DNA from: Heliobacterium chlorum
Lineage (GTDB): Bacteria; Bacillota; Desulfitobacteriia; Heliobacteriales; Heliobacteriaceae
Assembly (NCBI RefSeq): GCF_014502795.1
Contig: NZ_JACVHF010000003.1
Coordinates: 208,040-272,039 of the forward strand
Reading direction: 5' to 3'
DNA length: 64,000 nucleotides
Both the position numbers and the translations under genes were made by a program. Below are positions 1 to 7,335 of the stretch, piece by piece. The notes below the pieces were generated by a model. It worked only from the letters and a program-made list of their open reading frames with translations. It was not told the origin of the DNA and ran no database searches. Positions within the stretch are counted from its first letter, which is position 1. Each line of letters starts with the position of its first letter.

Positions 1-35
1 CTAGGGAAGCAATTAGACCTAGGAGGTGCTTTCGA

Positions 36-725
36 TTGGCGCCGTGGTTTAACTTCGGCCTCTTTTTGCTGATCATCTTTGTCATCGCCATGACCATACT
101 CCTGATCATATCTTGGATTAAGCGGGAGAGCCGCCGTCAACCGGTTCCGCTGAAAAAAGTCCTGCCGGAGTTTTCGGAAGAGTTGGCTCCCCTCAACCTT
201 CGCCCACGTTTTGATAGCGGCCTTTCTTTTCTCCCTCACCAGTACGGTCAAGACATCATGGGGTTATTGCCCCGTAGTCCCTTTTCATTATATGCCTACT
301 GGGAAGTTTCAGCAGAAACAGAGTTGGCGGCTGCCTCTGCTTTTGATCCGCTAGAGTGGCAAAACTCGCCTTGGAAACTGCGTCTCTTTGATGTGACCGA
401 TAAGGCCGATTTTGCAGAAGCGCCCTATGTGGACATATCGATTCCAGACGGTGCCGACTACTGGTACATTCACGGCGTTAACCCCTCCCACCGGTACCGG
501 TTAGCTGTCGGTCGTTTGACGCGGGAAGGTTTTGTCACTTTGCTTTTGTCGGAAGCGGTCTTAACCCCTGCAGCGGCTCCTTCTCCCATCATCGATCCCG
601 AATGGCCTCCTATCGCGGCACTTCAAGGTAAACCCTATCAAAAACAAAACCCCTTAACCTCGCCGGCCGGTGCTTGGAGCACCCTTTCCTGGAATAAGGC
701 ATCTTCTGGAGGCGCGACCAAATGA
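36..725 (+). CDS. DUF4912 membrane-anchored protein
   Basis: 229 aa, TTG start with AGGAGG at 21-26 (9-base gap). One hydrophobic segment at about residues 5-28 suggests an N-terminal membrane anchor. The rest is cytosolic-looking and matches the DUF4912 type: a 'LPRSPFSLYAYWEVS' stretch, then a beta-rich domain ending in 'HRYRLAVGRL'. The biochemical function is unknown. Its stop overlaps the start of the GH57 gene by four bases (ATGA), so the two are translationally coupled. This pairing with a GH57 enzyme is one I recall from other Firmicutes and suggests a role in alpha-glucan handling, by inference only. Confidence 0.85.
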   Translation: MAPWFNFGLFLLIIFVIAMTILLIISWIKRESRRQPVPLKKVLPEFSEELAPLNLRPRFDSGLSFLPHQYGQDIMGLLPRSPFSLYAYWEVSAETELAAASAFDPLEWQNSPWKLRLFDVTDKADFAEAPYVDISIPDGADYWYIHGVNPSHRYRLAVGRLTREGFVTLLLSEAVLTPAAAPSPIIDPEWPPIAALQGKPYQKQNPLTSPAGAWSTLSWNKASSGGATK

Positions 726-2323
726 GTAAAGGCTTGATCGCCTTTGTTTTGCACGCCCATCTTCCCTATATCCGACATAAGGATCGAGAGGACTATTTAG
801 AGGAGCGTTGGTTCTTCGAGGCCATCACCGAATGCTATCTCCCTTTGCTGCAGGTCTTTGAAGGCTGGGACCGGGATCGGTTGCAGGGCTCGGTGACGTT
901 GACCATGAGCCCGACCTTGCTCTCTATGCTCGCCGATCCTCTCATGCAAGAACGCTATGTGAACCACATGTCCAATTTGACTTTGTTAGCCGAGTTAGAG
1001 ATCGAACGAACTCAGGAAGATCCTGCTTTCTCCACATTGGCCCACATGTATCGGCACCGTTTTTCCGAAGCGCTTCATACTTTTAATGAACGATACCATC
1101 GGGATCTCATCGGAGCTTTCCGTCGTTTAATGGACCGGGGCATAGTGGAAATCATCCCCTGCCCAGCCACCCATGGTTACCTTCCTTTTATGCGTTTTTA
1201 CCGGGAAGCACAGCGAGTGCAAATTGCCACCGCCGTAAATACGTACGAAGGATTTTTTCACCGGTCACCGCAAGGGATCTGGCTCTCTGAATGTGCCTAT
1301 CACCCCGGTCTAGAAAATATCTTGGCAGAATTTCACCTTAAGTATTTTATCACCGACGCTCACGGTGTCCAATTCGCCACCCCTCAACCGCGTTACGGAA
1401 CCTATGCCCCGATTATGACTCCAGCCGGCGTTGCTGCTTTTGGCAGAGATCTAGAGTCTTCCAAACAAGTCTGGAGCAAAGACGAAGGATATCCCGGTGA
1501 TAGCGATTACCGGGAATATTATCGCGACATCGGCTTTGATCTCGATTTTGAATATGTGCGCCCCTTTATCCATCCCGAAGGAATTCGTTTGCATACGGGG
1601 TTTAAGTACCACCGGATCACCGATCGGGAAGGGTCTCATAAAGAACCTTACGTACCTGCCTGGGCTGAGTCCAAAGCCGCCCAGCATGCGGGAAATTTTC
1701 TCTTTAACCGTTCCAAACAGATCGAATACTTAAACGAGGTTATGCCAGAGAGAGAACCGCTGATCCTCTGCCCCTATGATGCCGAATTGTTCGGTCACTG
1801 GTGGTATGAGGGGCCCCGATTTTTAGATCAAGTTATTCGCCGTCGTTCGGAAGTCGACGCAGGGATTGAATTTATCACCCCCTCAGGGTATCTGCAGCGA
1901 TATCCTCGCATTCAACCGGCCACGCCTTCTGAGTCGAGTTGGGGTGCTGAGGGCTATCATGAAGTCTGGCTCGAAGGAAGCAACCACTGGCTTTATCGCC
2001 ACCTGCACCGAGCAGCCGAACAGATGATCGATCTATCCCGGGAACAGTACTACGCTGACGGCTTATCCCAGCGTGCCCTCAACCAGATGGCCCGGGAACT
2101 GTTGCTGGCCCAAAGCAGTGACTGGGCCTTTATTATGAAAACGGATACGGCCGTCAACTATGCCGTAAATCGTTCGGTGTACCATTTGAATAATTGTCTC
2201 GCTTTGTCGGAGATGCTCACGGGGAAAAAACCACTGGATGAGAGCCTTGTGGACGATCTGGAAGATCGAAACCCTGTATTTCCCCGTGTTGATTTCCGGA
2301 AATACAGTCATCCAGTGCCCTGA
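722..2323 (+). CDS. GH57 1,4-alpha-glucan branching enzyme (DUF1957 type)
   Basis: 533 aa, about the usual length for bacterial GH57 branching enzymes. It should move alpha-1,4 glucan segments to alpha-1,6 branch points in glycogen-like polymer in the cytoplasm. The N-terminus 'FVLHAHLPYIRH' is the GH57 signature. The likely nucleophile is Glu190 in 'WLSECAY' and the likely acid/base is Asp353 in 'CPYDAELFGHWW'. A helical DUF1957 C-terminal domain follows. The gene overlaps the upstream DUF4912 gene by four bases. A GT4 glycosyltransferase and a starch-binding protein lie nearby on the opposite strand, completing a glucan cluster. GH57 amylase activity is the alternative, but the DUF1957 tail favours branching. 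Confidence 0.9.
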   Translation: MSKGLIAFVLHAHLPYIRHKDREDYLEERWFFEAITECYLPLLQVFEGWDRDRLQGSVTLTMSPTLLSMLADPLMQERYVNHMSNLTLLAELEIERTQEDPAFSTLAHMYRHRFSEALHTFNERYHRDLIGAFRRLMDRGIVEIIPCPATHGYLPFMRFYREAQRVQIATAVNTYEGFFHRSPQGIWLSECAYHPGLENILAEFHLKYFITDAHGVQFATPQPRYGTYAPIMTPAGVAAFGRDLESSKQVWSKDEGYPGDSDYREYYRDIGFDLDFEYVRPFIHPEGIRLHTGFKYHRITDREGSHKEPYVPAWAESKAAQHAGNFLFNRSKQIEYLNEVMPEREPLILCPYDAELFGHWWYEGPRFLDQVIRRRSEVDAGIEFITPSGYLQRYPRIQPATPSESSWGAEGYHEVWLEGSNHWLYRHLHRAAEQMIDLSREQYYADGLSQRALNQMARELLLAQSSDWAFIMKTDTAVNYAVNRSVYHLNNCLALSEMLTGKKPLDESLVDDLEDRNPVFPRVDFRKYSHPVP

Positions 2324-2345
2324 AGACAACTTGAAAAGCTTGATG

Positions 2346-2386
2346 AAAAAAGCCCGCCGTTTACAATATAACCGGAGGGCTTTTTT
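2346..2386 (+). terminator. Rho-independent terminator after the GH57 gene
   Basis: AGCCCGCCG and CGGAGGGCT form the arms of a hairpin flanked by an A-run on the left and six Ts on the right. It lies 23 bases after the GH57 stop. Confidence 0.8.
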
Positions 2387-2541
2387 ATCGTTAGTAACAA
2401 TTATTTTTCGGAACTTGAGTTAAATAGGTTAGAATCTGTTGTAATAAATGGTCACCAAGAAGGTACAAGGCGGTATAAGCCTGGAGTGAAGTGGAAAGAG
2501 TCGATTCATCGGTAGGATCTATTTATTAGGAGGCTTTTTAC

Positions 2542-2850
2542 ATGTCACGATATAAGGGGAAACGGCAGTTAAGCGATATTTATAAAAAAATCCCATCGGA
2601 CAGCCCGGTGGGATTGGTACGTTTGCAGGAACCACAAGAAGCGTCCCTGTTTTTGCGCATTATGGAAGGATACAGCCACCTGGCAATGATTGTACCTTTG
2701 TACCCCGATACAGGTTGGTACAGCATCTATACGACACCAGACAATCGACAGGAGGTTGAATCCATCCTGTCGACACTACCGGTTCGGTTGACAACGATGC
2801 AGTTCGTCAATGCCGGACAGCTACCTGTAATAGTTCTGCAAGGCGATTGA
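2542..2850 (+). CDS. DUF4911-like small protein
   Basis: 102 aa, ATG with AGGAGG at 2529-2534. It contains 'ASLFLRIMEGYSHLAMIV', which resembles the start of the DUF4911 fold seen in small Firmicute proteins; this is recall, not a search. No membrane segment or catalytic motif is visible. Its last 44 bases overlap the 3' end of the convergent glycosyltransferase gene, so both genes lack a separate terminator there. Function unknown. Confidence 0.7.
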   Translation: MSRYKGKRQLSDIYKKIPSDSPVGLVRLQEPQEASLFLRIMEGYSHLAMIVPLYPDTGWYSIYTTPDNRQEVESILSTLPVRLTTMQFVNAGQLPVIVLQGD

Positions 2851-4042
2851 CGGGACGACGCCGTTCTGGAACGGCTCGCACCGTTTCGACCGAATTGTAC
2901 ACATTGACTGTTCTCGCGGCGATAGCGTCCCAAGAATAGATTTCCCGCACTTCCCGAGCGCCTATTTTGGTCATGGACTTGCCGAGTAGCTCATCGCCTA
3001 AGGCCGTTTTGATTTGTTCAGCGATAGACCCTGGATTGTTTGGGTAGGCCTTCAACCCGTTATGGCGATGCTTGACGATTTCGGCGAGCCCGCCCGTTTC
3101 AGAGACGACACAAGGTGTTTCGGCCGCCATCGCTTCCAAAGCGACGATACCAAAAGGCTCGTAGAGACTAGGGAAAACGGCTACGTCAGCCCCACGTAAA
3201 AGACCCACTTTGGTAGGTCCTTGAATATACCCGGCAAAGTGAACTTTATGGGCTATTCCCCGGCGTTCTGCCAGGTGTTTCAAGTAATTCATCTGGGTGC
3301 CTGTTCCGCCGATGACCAATTTGGCATCAACGTGGCGCAGCACTTCCGGCATCGCGTCGATCAGGACTTGCACACCTTTTTCCCAGACGAGCCGGCCCAC
3401 ATAAAGGATAATCCGTTCGTGGTCGGCCGCGTATTGGCTGCGTTCAAAGCCTTGGGCCTTTTCAGCGGAAAAATCGTCAGGATGAACCCCATTGGGGATG
3501 ACGGCCATTTTGTCTCCGGGAATTTGGAAGATCCGGCTCAGTTCCCGCTCCATATGTTGGCTGCAAACGATGACCCGCCACGCTTCATATCCGAGCCACC
3601 ACTCAACCTGGCTGATATAGCGCTGCAGGTCATTGTGCAAACCGTTATGGCGCCCCCACTCGGTGGCGTGGATGGTGGCGATCAACGGTTTTTTCCATCC
3701 ATGTTTTAAAGCTCGTCCTGCATAGGCGACGAGCCAGTCATGGGCATGAATGATATCGAAGTCGCCTACTTCGGAGGCAACTTTTTGCGCTTTTTCCATG
3801 AAGGCGAAGTTTAGATGATGAATGTGACCAGCGAAATCGAGCGACCATAAGGAATAGGGTTGAATACGGTGGACATGAACGCCGCGGTCCCTTTCGTCGC
3901 TGGGCAGACCATCTCCACCTTGGGTGATCACATGGACTTGATGGCCTTGTTTGACGAGGGCACCGGCCAAACCATGGACGTGCGGAGCTAAGCCGCCCAC
4001 CACGTTGGGCGGGTATTCCCAAGAGAGCATGAGGATTCTCAA
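2807..4042 (-). CDS. GT4 glycosyltransferase, glycogen-synthase-like
   Basis: 411 aa, TTG start (reads M-R-I-L-M-L-S-W-E-Y-P-P) with GGAGG 8 bases upstream; a later in-frame ATG at residue 5 has no better site. It has two Rossmann domains. The N-terminal domain opens with 'YPPNVVGGLAPHVHGLA', the donor-loop glycine motif. The C-terminal domain carries the GT4 E-x7-E motif, Glu295 and Glu303, in 'EPFGIVALE'. The family moves sugar from nucleotide sugars with retention. Its place beside a branching enzyme and a starch-binding module suggests elongation of an alpha-glucan, although a cell-wall or exopolysaccharide role cannot be excluded. It converges with, and overlaps, the DUF4911-like gene. 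Confidence 0.85.
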   Translation of the reverse strand: MRILMLSWEYPPNVVGGLAPHVHGLAGALVKQGHQVHVITQGGDGLPSDERDRGVHVHRIQPYSLWSLDFAGHIHHLNFAFMEKAQKVASEVGDFDIIHAHDWLVAYAGRALKHGWKKPLIATIHATEWGRHNGLHNDLQRYISQVEWWLGYEAWRVIVCSQHMERELSRIFQIPGDKMAVIPNGVHPDDFSAEKAQGFERSQYAADHERIILYVGRLVWEKGVQVLIDAMPEVLRHVDAKLVIGGTGTQMNYLKHLAERRGIAHKVHFAGYIQGPTKVGLLRGADVAVFPSLYEPFGIVALEAMAAETPCVVSETGGLAEIVKHRHNGLKAYPNNPGSIAEQIKTALGDELLGKSMTKIGAREVREIYSWDAIAARTVNVYNSVETVRAVPERRRPVNRLAELLQVAVRH

Positions 4043-4096
4043 ATCAACACCTCCATAGGTTCACCGAAAAGGTTTAGGAGGGGCCCTAAAGGCCCC

Positions 4097-4462
4097 TTAC
4101 CCGTTGTGCACCTGAATCGTCCAGTTAACGCCGCTGTTGTTGTCCCAGTTTTGGGCCGAATCATGGAAGCAGAAGTTCATGGTGCCCAAGTCGTGAGCGG
4201 GAAGAACCTTGACCCATCCGTAGCCAGTCTTATCCATCTCCACATCCTGTACCTTTTGCCACCGGTTTGCATCGCCATAACCGACATGGAGATAGACCTG
4301 ATCGGCTCCGCTGTTGGCGAGCAAGCCCGAGTAAAGGATACAGACTTCCTGGCCAGCCGTGGCGGGCAGGGGGTCAATCCGAACGCCACCGGGGTAGATG
4401 TTTTTTGACATCTCTTCTAGACGGTTGTCCACGCTGAAGTTACTATACTTTTTGTCTCCCAA
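4097..4462 (-). CDS. Starch-binding CBM-domain protein
   Basis: About 121 aa. An in-frame GTG at 4471 lies inside the Shine–Dalgarno GGAGGTG, so the TTG at 4462, about 7 bases further on, is the better start. The domain at about residues 25-121 has the beta-sandwich pattern of CBM25/53 starch-binding modules: 'AGQEVCILYSGLL', 'VYLHVGYGDANRWQ', and 'MNFCFHDSAQNWDNN' near the C-terminus, with Trp and Asn residues typical of glucan contact. There is no signal peptide, so it probably binds intracellular glycogen. It lies upstream of the glycosyltransferase on the same strand and may be co-transcribed with it. Confidence 0.8.
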   Translation of the reverse strand: MGDKKYSNFSVDNRLEEMSKNIYPGGVRIDPLPATAGQEVCILYSGLLANSGADQVYLHVGYGDANRWQKVQDVEMDKTGYGWVKVLPAHDLGTMNFCFHDSAQNWDNNSGVNWTIQVHNG

Positions 4463-4643
4463 ATAAATCACCTCCGTTGGTTTTCGGGGCCATCGTTATT
4501 CGGGACCACTTCAGGGGACAGTGAATCTCGATGCCGCTCTTAGTATGCGACTCTTTTCTGAGGCCTATGAACGGGACAGAGGGTAAATAAAAGCATTCGG
4601 GGAACCATTTGTGTCTAGATGAAAAGGTTTCGAGAAAAAGCAA

Positions 4644-4679
4644 AAAGGCCCGGAAGGGAGCAATTCCTTCCAGGCCTTT
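4644..4679 (-). terminator. Terminator of nifV
   Basis: AAAGGCCCGGAAGGG and CCTTCCAGGCCTTT form a long hairpin, with an A-rich left flank that becomes a T-run on the minus strand. It lies just past the nifV stop. Confidence 0.75.
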
Positions 4680-4714
4680 CAATAGATTACATTAACTCAC
4701 GGGAAAATATGTTT

Positions 4715-5854
4715 TTAGTGTTCAGGATACCCGTAGAGCTCTTCATAGATGTACATGATTTCCTTTTCAAAGAGGGGACGCTTCAATTGGACAGCCGTTT
4801 CACGGACGCGGGCCAGAACTTCGGCAGCCTGTACTTCCGTCATATCGATTTCAAACTCACGGAATTTGGCTTTGATGGAAGCCGTGCCGGAGTGCTTACC
4901 GATAACGATCTGACGAGCAAGACCCACTTCTTCAGGAGAAATGACTTCGTAGGTTTTCGGGTTTTTCAGAACGCCGTCGCCATGGATCCCTGATTCATGG
5001 GCAAACATGTTGGAGCCGACGATCGATTTCCAAGAAGGCAAGAATCGACCGGAAGCGCGGGAAACATATTCACAAACTTCATGGAATTTATCGGTCTTGA
5101 AGTTAAGATCGATATCTTCAAGATATTTAAGAGCCATAACCACTTCTTCCAGAGCCGAGTTCCCAGCCCGTTCGCCGAGACCGTTGACGGTCACGCCGAC
5201 ATGGGACGCGCCGGCTTTCACGCCGGCTAGGGCGTTGGCAGTAGCCATACCGAAGTCGTCATGGGTGTGCATTTCAATATCTATATCGACTGCTTCGCGA
5301 AGTGTATTGATTCTATCATAAATGATAAAGGGTTCCATGATTCCGACGGTATCACAATAACGAATCCGGTCGGCGCCCACTTTTTTCGCTTCACGGGCAA
5401 ACTGAATCAGTAAGTCCATATCTGAGCGAGACGCATCTTCTGCGTTGACGGAGACATAGACGCCTTGCGATTTCGCAAATTCGCAGGCTTTCATCATCGA
5501 TTCGAGAACCCACTCCCGAGAGGTCCGCAGCTTTTCTTGTATATGAATGTCCGATGTAGAGATAGAGATAGCTACCGCGTCACAGCCGCAATCAATGGAG
5601 TGTTGGATGTCAGAGATAACAGCACGGTTCCAACCCATGATGCTGGCTTTAAGACCCATCTTGCAGATTTGCTTGATGGCTTCTTTTTCATCGCCGCCCA
5701 TGACGGGAATCCCTGCCTCGATCTGGTGAACCCCTAACTCATCCAGCATACGTGCAATCCGTAATTTTTCTTTGTTGGCAAATACAACGCCTGCTGTTTG
5801 CTCACCATCACGCAACGTTGTGTCTACGATAAATACCTGCTTATTGGTCAACAC
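4715..5854 (-). CDS. nifV: Homocitrate synthase
   Basis: About 379 aa. It condenses acetyl-CoA with 2-oxoglutarate to homocitrate, the organic ligand of the nitrogenase FeMo cofactor. Motifs are 'DTTLRDGEQ' near the N-terminus, 'HTHDDFGMA' (metal-binding histidines about 185 residues later) and 'VNGLGERAGN'. All fit the isopropylmalate/homocitrate synthase TIM barrel and the short NifV form without a regulatory domain. An ATG at 5869 lacks a ribosome site; AGGAG at 5863-5867 fits GTG 5854 or TTG 5851 better. A sigma-A-like promoter sits upstream. Other nif genes are not in the window. A homoaconitate-pathway homocitrate synthase is the alternative. Confidence 0.85.
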   Translation of the reverse strand: MLTNKQVFIVDTTLRDGEQTAGVVFANKEKLRIARMLDELGVHQIEAGIPVMGGDEKEAIKQICKMGLKASIMGWNRAVISDIQHSIDCGCDAVAISISTSDIHIQEKLRTSREWVLESMMKACEFAKSQGVYVSVNAEDASRSDMDLLIQFAREAKKVGADRIRYCDTVGIMEPFIIYDRINTLREAVDIDIEMHTHDDFGMATANALAGVKAGASHVGVTVNGLGERAGNSALEEVVMALKYLEDIDLNFKTDKFHEVCEYVSRASGRFLPSWKSIVGSNMFAHESGIHGDGVLKNPKTYEVISPEEVGLARQIVIGKHSGTASIKAKFREFEIDMTEVQAAEVLARVRETAVQLKRPLFEKEIMYIYEELYGYPEH

Positions 5855-5903
5855 CCTCACACTCCTCATGCATATTTATGTTATTTTACGTAAAGACTAT
5901 TAT

Positions 5904-5931
5904 ATTTTATCATAAATACATGCTAACGCAA
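5904..5931 (-). promoter_or_regulatory. Probable sigma-A promoter of nifV
   Basis: On the minus strand, TTGCGT (5931-5926) and TAAAAT (5909-5904) are separated by 16 bases, about 50 bases upstream of the nifV start. The hexamers are imperfect. Confidence 0.45.
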
Positions 5932-5961
5932 GAATAGCGGAGCTCATATACTGTATACAGG

Positions 5962-5988
5962 AAAAACCGCCTATTTTACGGGTTTTTT
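5962..5988 (-). terminator. Possible bidirectional terminator
   Basis: AAAAACC and GGTTTTTT pair around a short loop between nifV and the next leftward gene. The stem is mostly A-T, so it is weak. Confidence 0.4.
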
Positions 5989-6018
5989 GCTAATTTGTCG
6001 ACATTATTTGACACTCAA

Positions 6019-6231
6019 CTAGGCCCATTCGACAGCAACAATCTTTTCAATCAGTAGCGGACGCTGCTGCGGCTCGGCCAAATCAACGGGAAGTACATAG
6101 GCCAATGGCGGATCTATGTCTACAACTTGATATCGCTTGACCGTACCGTCAGAAAAATAGACATAGACCTGTCGTTCCGAGGTCTTCGCTTGTTCTAACA
6201 TGTTATAAACGTGGCTCCGGTGCAAGCCCAT
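6019..6231 (-). CDS. Small protein of unknown function
   Basis: About 70 aa. An in-frame GTG at 6240 lies within the ribosome-binding site AGGGGGTG, so ATG at 6231 is the better start. The sequence is compact and beta-rich ('RQVYVYFSDGTVKRYQVVDI', 'PLLIEKIVAVEW'), with no membrane segment or cysteine pair. I do not recognise the family. It lies between nifV and a peroxiredoxin gene, all on the minus strand. Confidence 0.6.
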   Translation of the reverse strand: MGLHRSHVYNMLEQAKTSERQVYVYFSDGTVKRYQVVDIDPPLAYVLPVDLAEPQQRPLLIEKIVAVEWA

Positions 6232-6266
6232 GTTACACACCCCCTGACCTGCATTCGGATTCCTTT

Positions 6267-6728
6267 TTAGCCGATGGAATCGAGCACTTTGGCAGCGTGT
6301 CCTGCCGCTTTTACCTTACGAAAAATATGGGTAATGATCCCGTCGGGATCGATGATAAAAGTGGACCGCTCAATCCCGATGGACTTTTTCCCGTACATGT
6401 TCTTTTCTTTCAGCACCTGATAGAGGTTGCAAAGGGTGCTGTCACCGTCGCTGAGCAGGAGAAAAGGCAGTTCCTGTTTCGCGATAAATTTACCATGGGA
6501 TGTGACACTGTCCCGGCTCACACCAAAGACCACCGTGTTTTTGGCCTGAAATTGACCATGTAGATCTCGAAATTCCTGAGCTTCGGTGGTACAGCCAGCC
6601 GTGTTGTCTTTGGGATAAAAATATAGGACCACATAGCTGCCTCGAAACTGGCTCAGGGTAACTTCTTCTCCATTCGATGCCGGAAGGGTAAAGTCGGGAG
6701 CGATTTGACCTGTAATCAATTCTGCCAT
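6267..6728 (-). CDS. bcp: Thiol peroxidase, Bcp/PrxQ family
   Basis: 153 aa, AhpC/TSA fold; AAGGAGG lies just before the start. It reduces hydroperoxides in the cytoplasm using thioredoxin. The peroxidatic cysteine is Cys46 in 'YPKDNTAGCTTEAQEF'. Many Bcp proteins have a resolving cysteine five residues later; here that position is Gln51. The only other cysteine is Cys100 ('STLCNLY'), the position of E. coli Cys99. It is therefore probably a one-Cys type or resolves through Cys100. Confidence 0.9.
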   Translation of the reverse strand: MAELITGQIAPDFTLPASNGEEVTLSQFRGSYVVLYFYPKDNTAGCTTEAQEFRDLHGQFQAKNTVVFGVSRDSVTSHGKFIAKQELPFLLLSDGDSTLCNLYQVLKEKNMYGKKSIGIERSTFIIDPDGIITHIFRKVKAAGHAAKVLDSIG

Positions 6729-6833
6729 GGAATTGAACCTCCTTGGAATGTCTGTATCACTATCCTACCTGCTTATAGAGAATTTATTAGATGCGAAGTA
6801 ATGTCGTTCCGTTCCTACCGGCTAACTCCAAAG

Positions 6834-7313
6834 CTAGGATTTCTTTTTTCGGAAAACCATCCGGCAGCAGGCGTCGCCAGCGCCAATGCGTTTTTCCGGG
6901 ATGAATTCGAAATCAGGGAAGCAGGACATGATCCCACGGTCCCCTTGTACAGCCCAGTCACAGAGAACATCGGTCTGTTCAACGGTGCAGCCGTGTCGTT
7001 CCTGCCAAGCGGCTACCAAGGGGCAATGATGAAATTCAATGACCGCCTCTTCCGGGGTGACTTTGGCGATATTCATTTCGAAAACCGCTTGTGATACGGG
7101 CTTGGCAAACTGTTTAACCAGTTCCTCCATGTCCGACGTCGGTTCCATGGCTTGCCCCTTCATCTGACCGTAACGAAAAATTGATTTTTTCGCTATAGCC
7201 TCCGCGTCAAAACCTTGGTCTTTGGCTTCTTCCAACATCAGATAGAACCAAGTAGCTCGGTCTTGAAAGGCTTGGCGCACTGTTTCGAGGGAAAAGGATT
7301 TTTCTTGGGTCAC
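6834..7313 (-). CDS. L-2-amino-thiazoline-4-carboxylic acid hydrolase-like protein
   Basis: 159 aa, GTG start with GGAGGTG eight bases upstream. The C-terminal half carries the conserved pattern I associate with the ATC hydrolase family: 'HHCPLVAAW', 'LCDWAVQGDRG' and 'GDACCRMVF'. Family members include thiazoline-carboxylate hydrolase and many uncharacterised clostridial proteins, so the real substrate is unknown. The start lies 22 bases after the AddA stop on the same strand, so it is probably the last gene of that operon; the metabolic link is unclear. Confidence 0.7.
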   Translation of the reverse strand: MTQEKSFSLETVRQAFQDRATWFYLMLEEAKDQGFDAEAIAKKSIFRYGQMKGQAMEPTSDMEELVKQFAKPVSQAVFEMNIAKVTPEEAVIEFHHCPLVAAWQERHGCTVEQTDVLCDWAVQGDRGIMSCFPDFEFIPEKRIGAGDACCRMVFRKKKS

Positions 7314-7335
7314 AAGGTTACACCTCCGCAGTTTT

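Noticed and set aside
3221..3709. 162-residue plus-strand ORF
   Set aside because: It is the antisense shadow of the glycosyltransferase gene and has no ribosome site.
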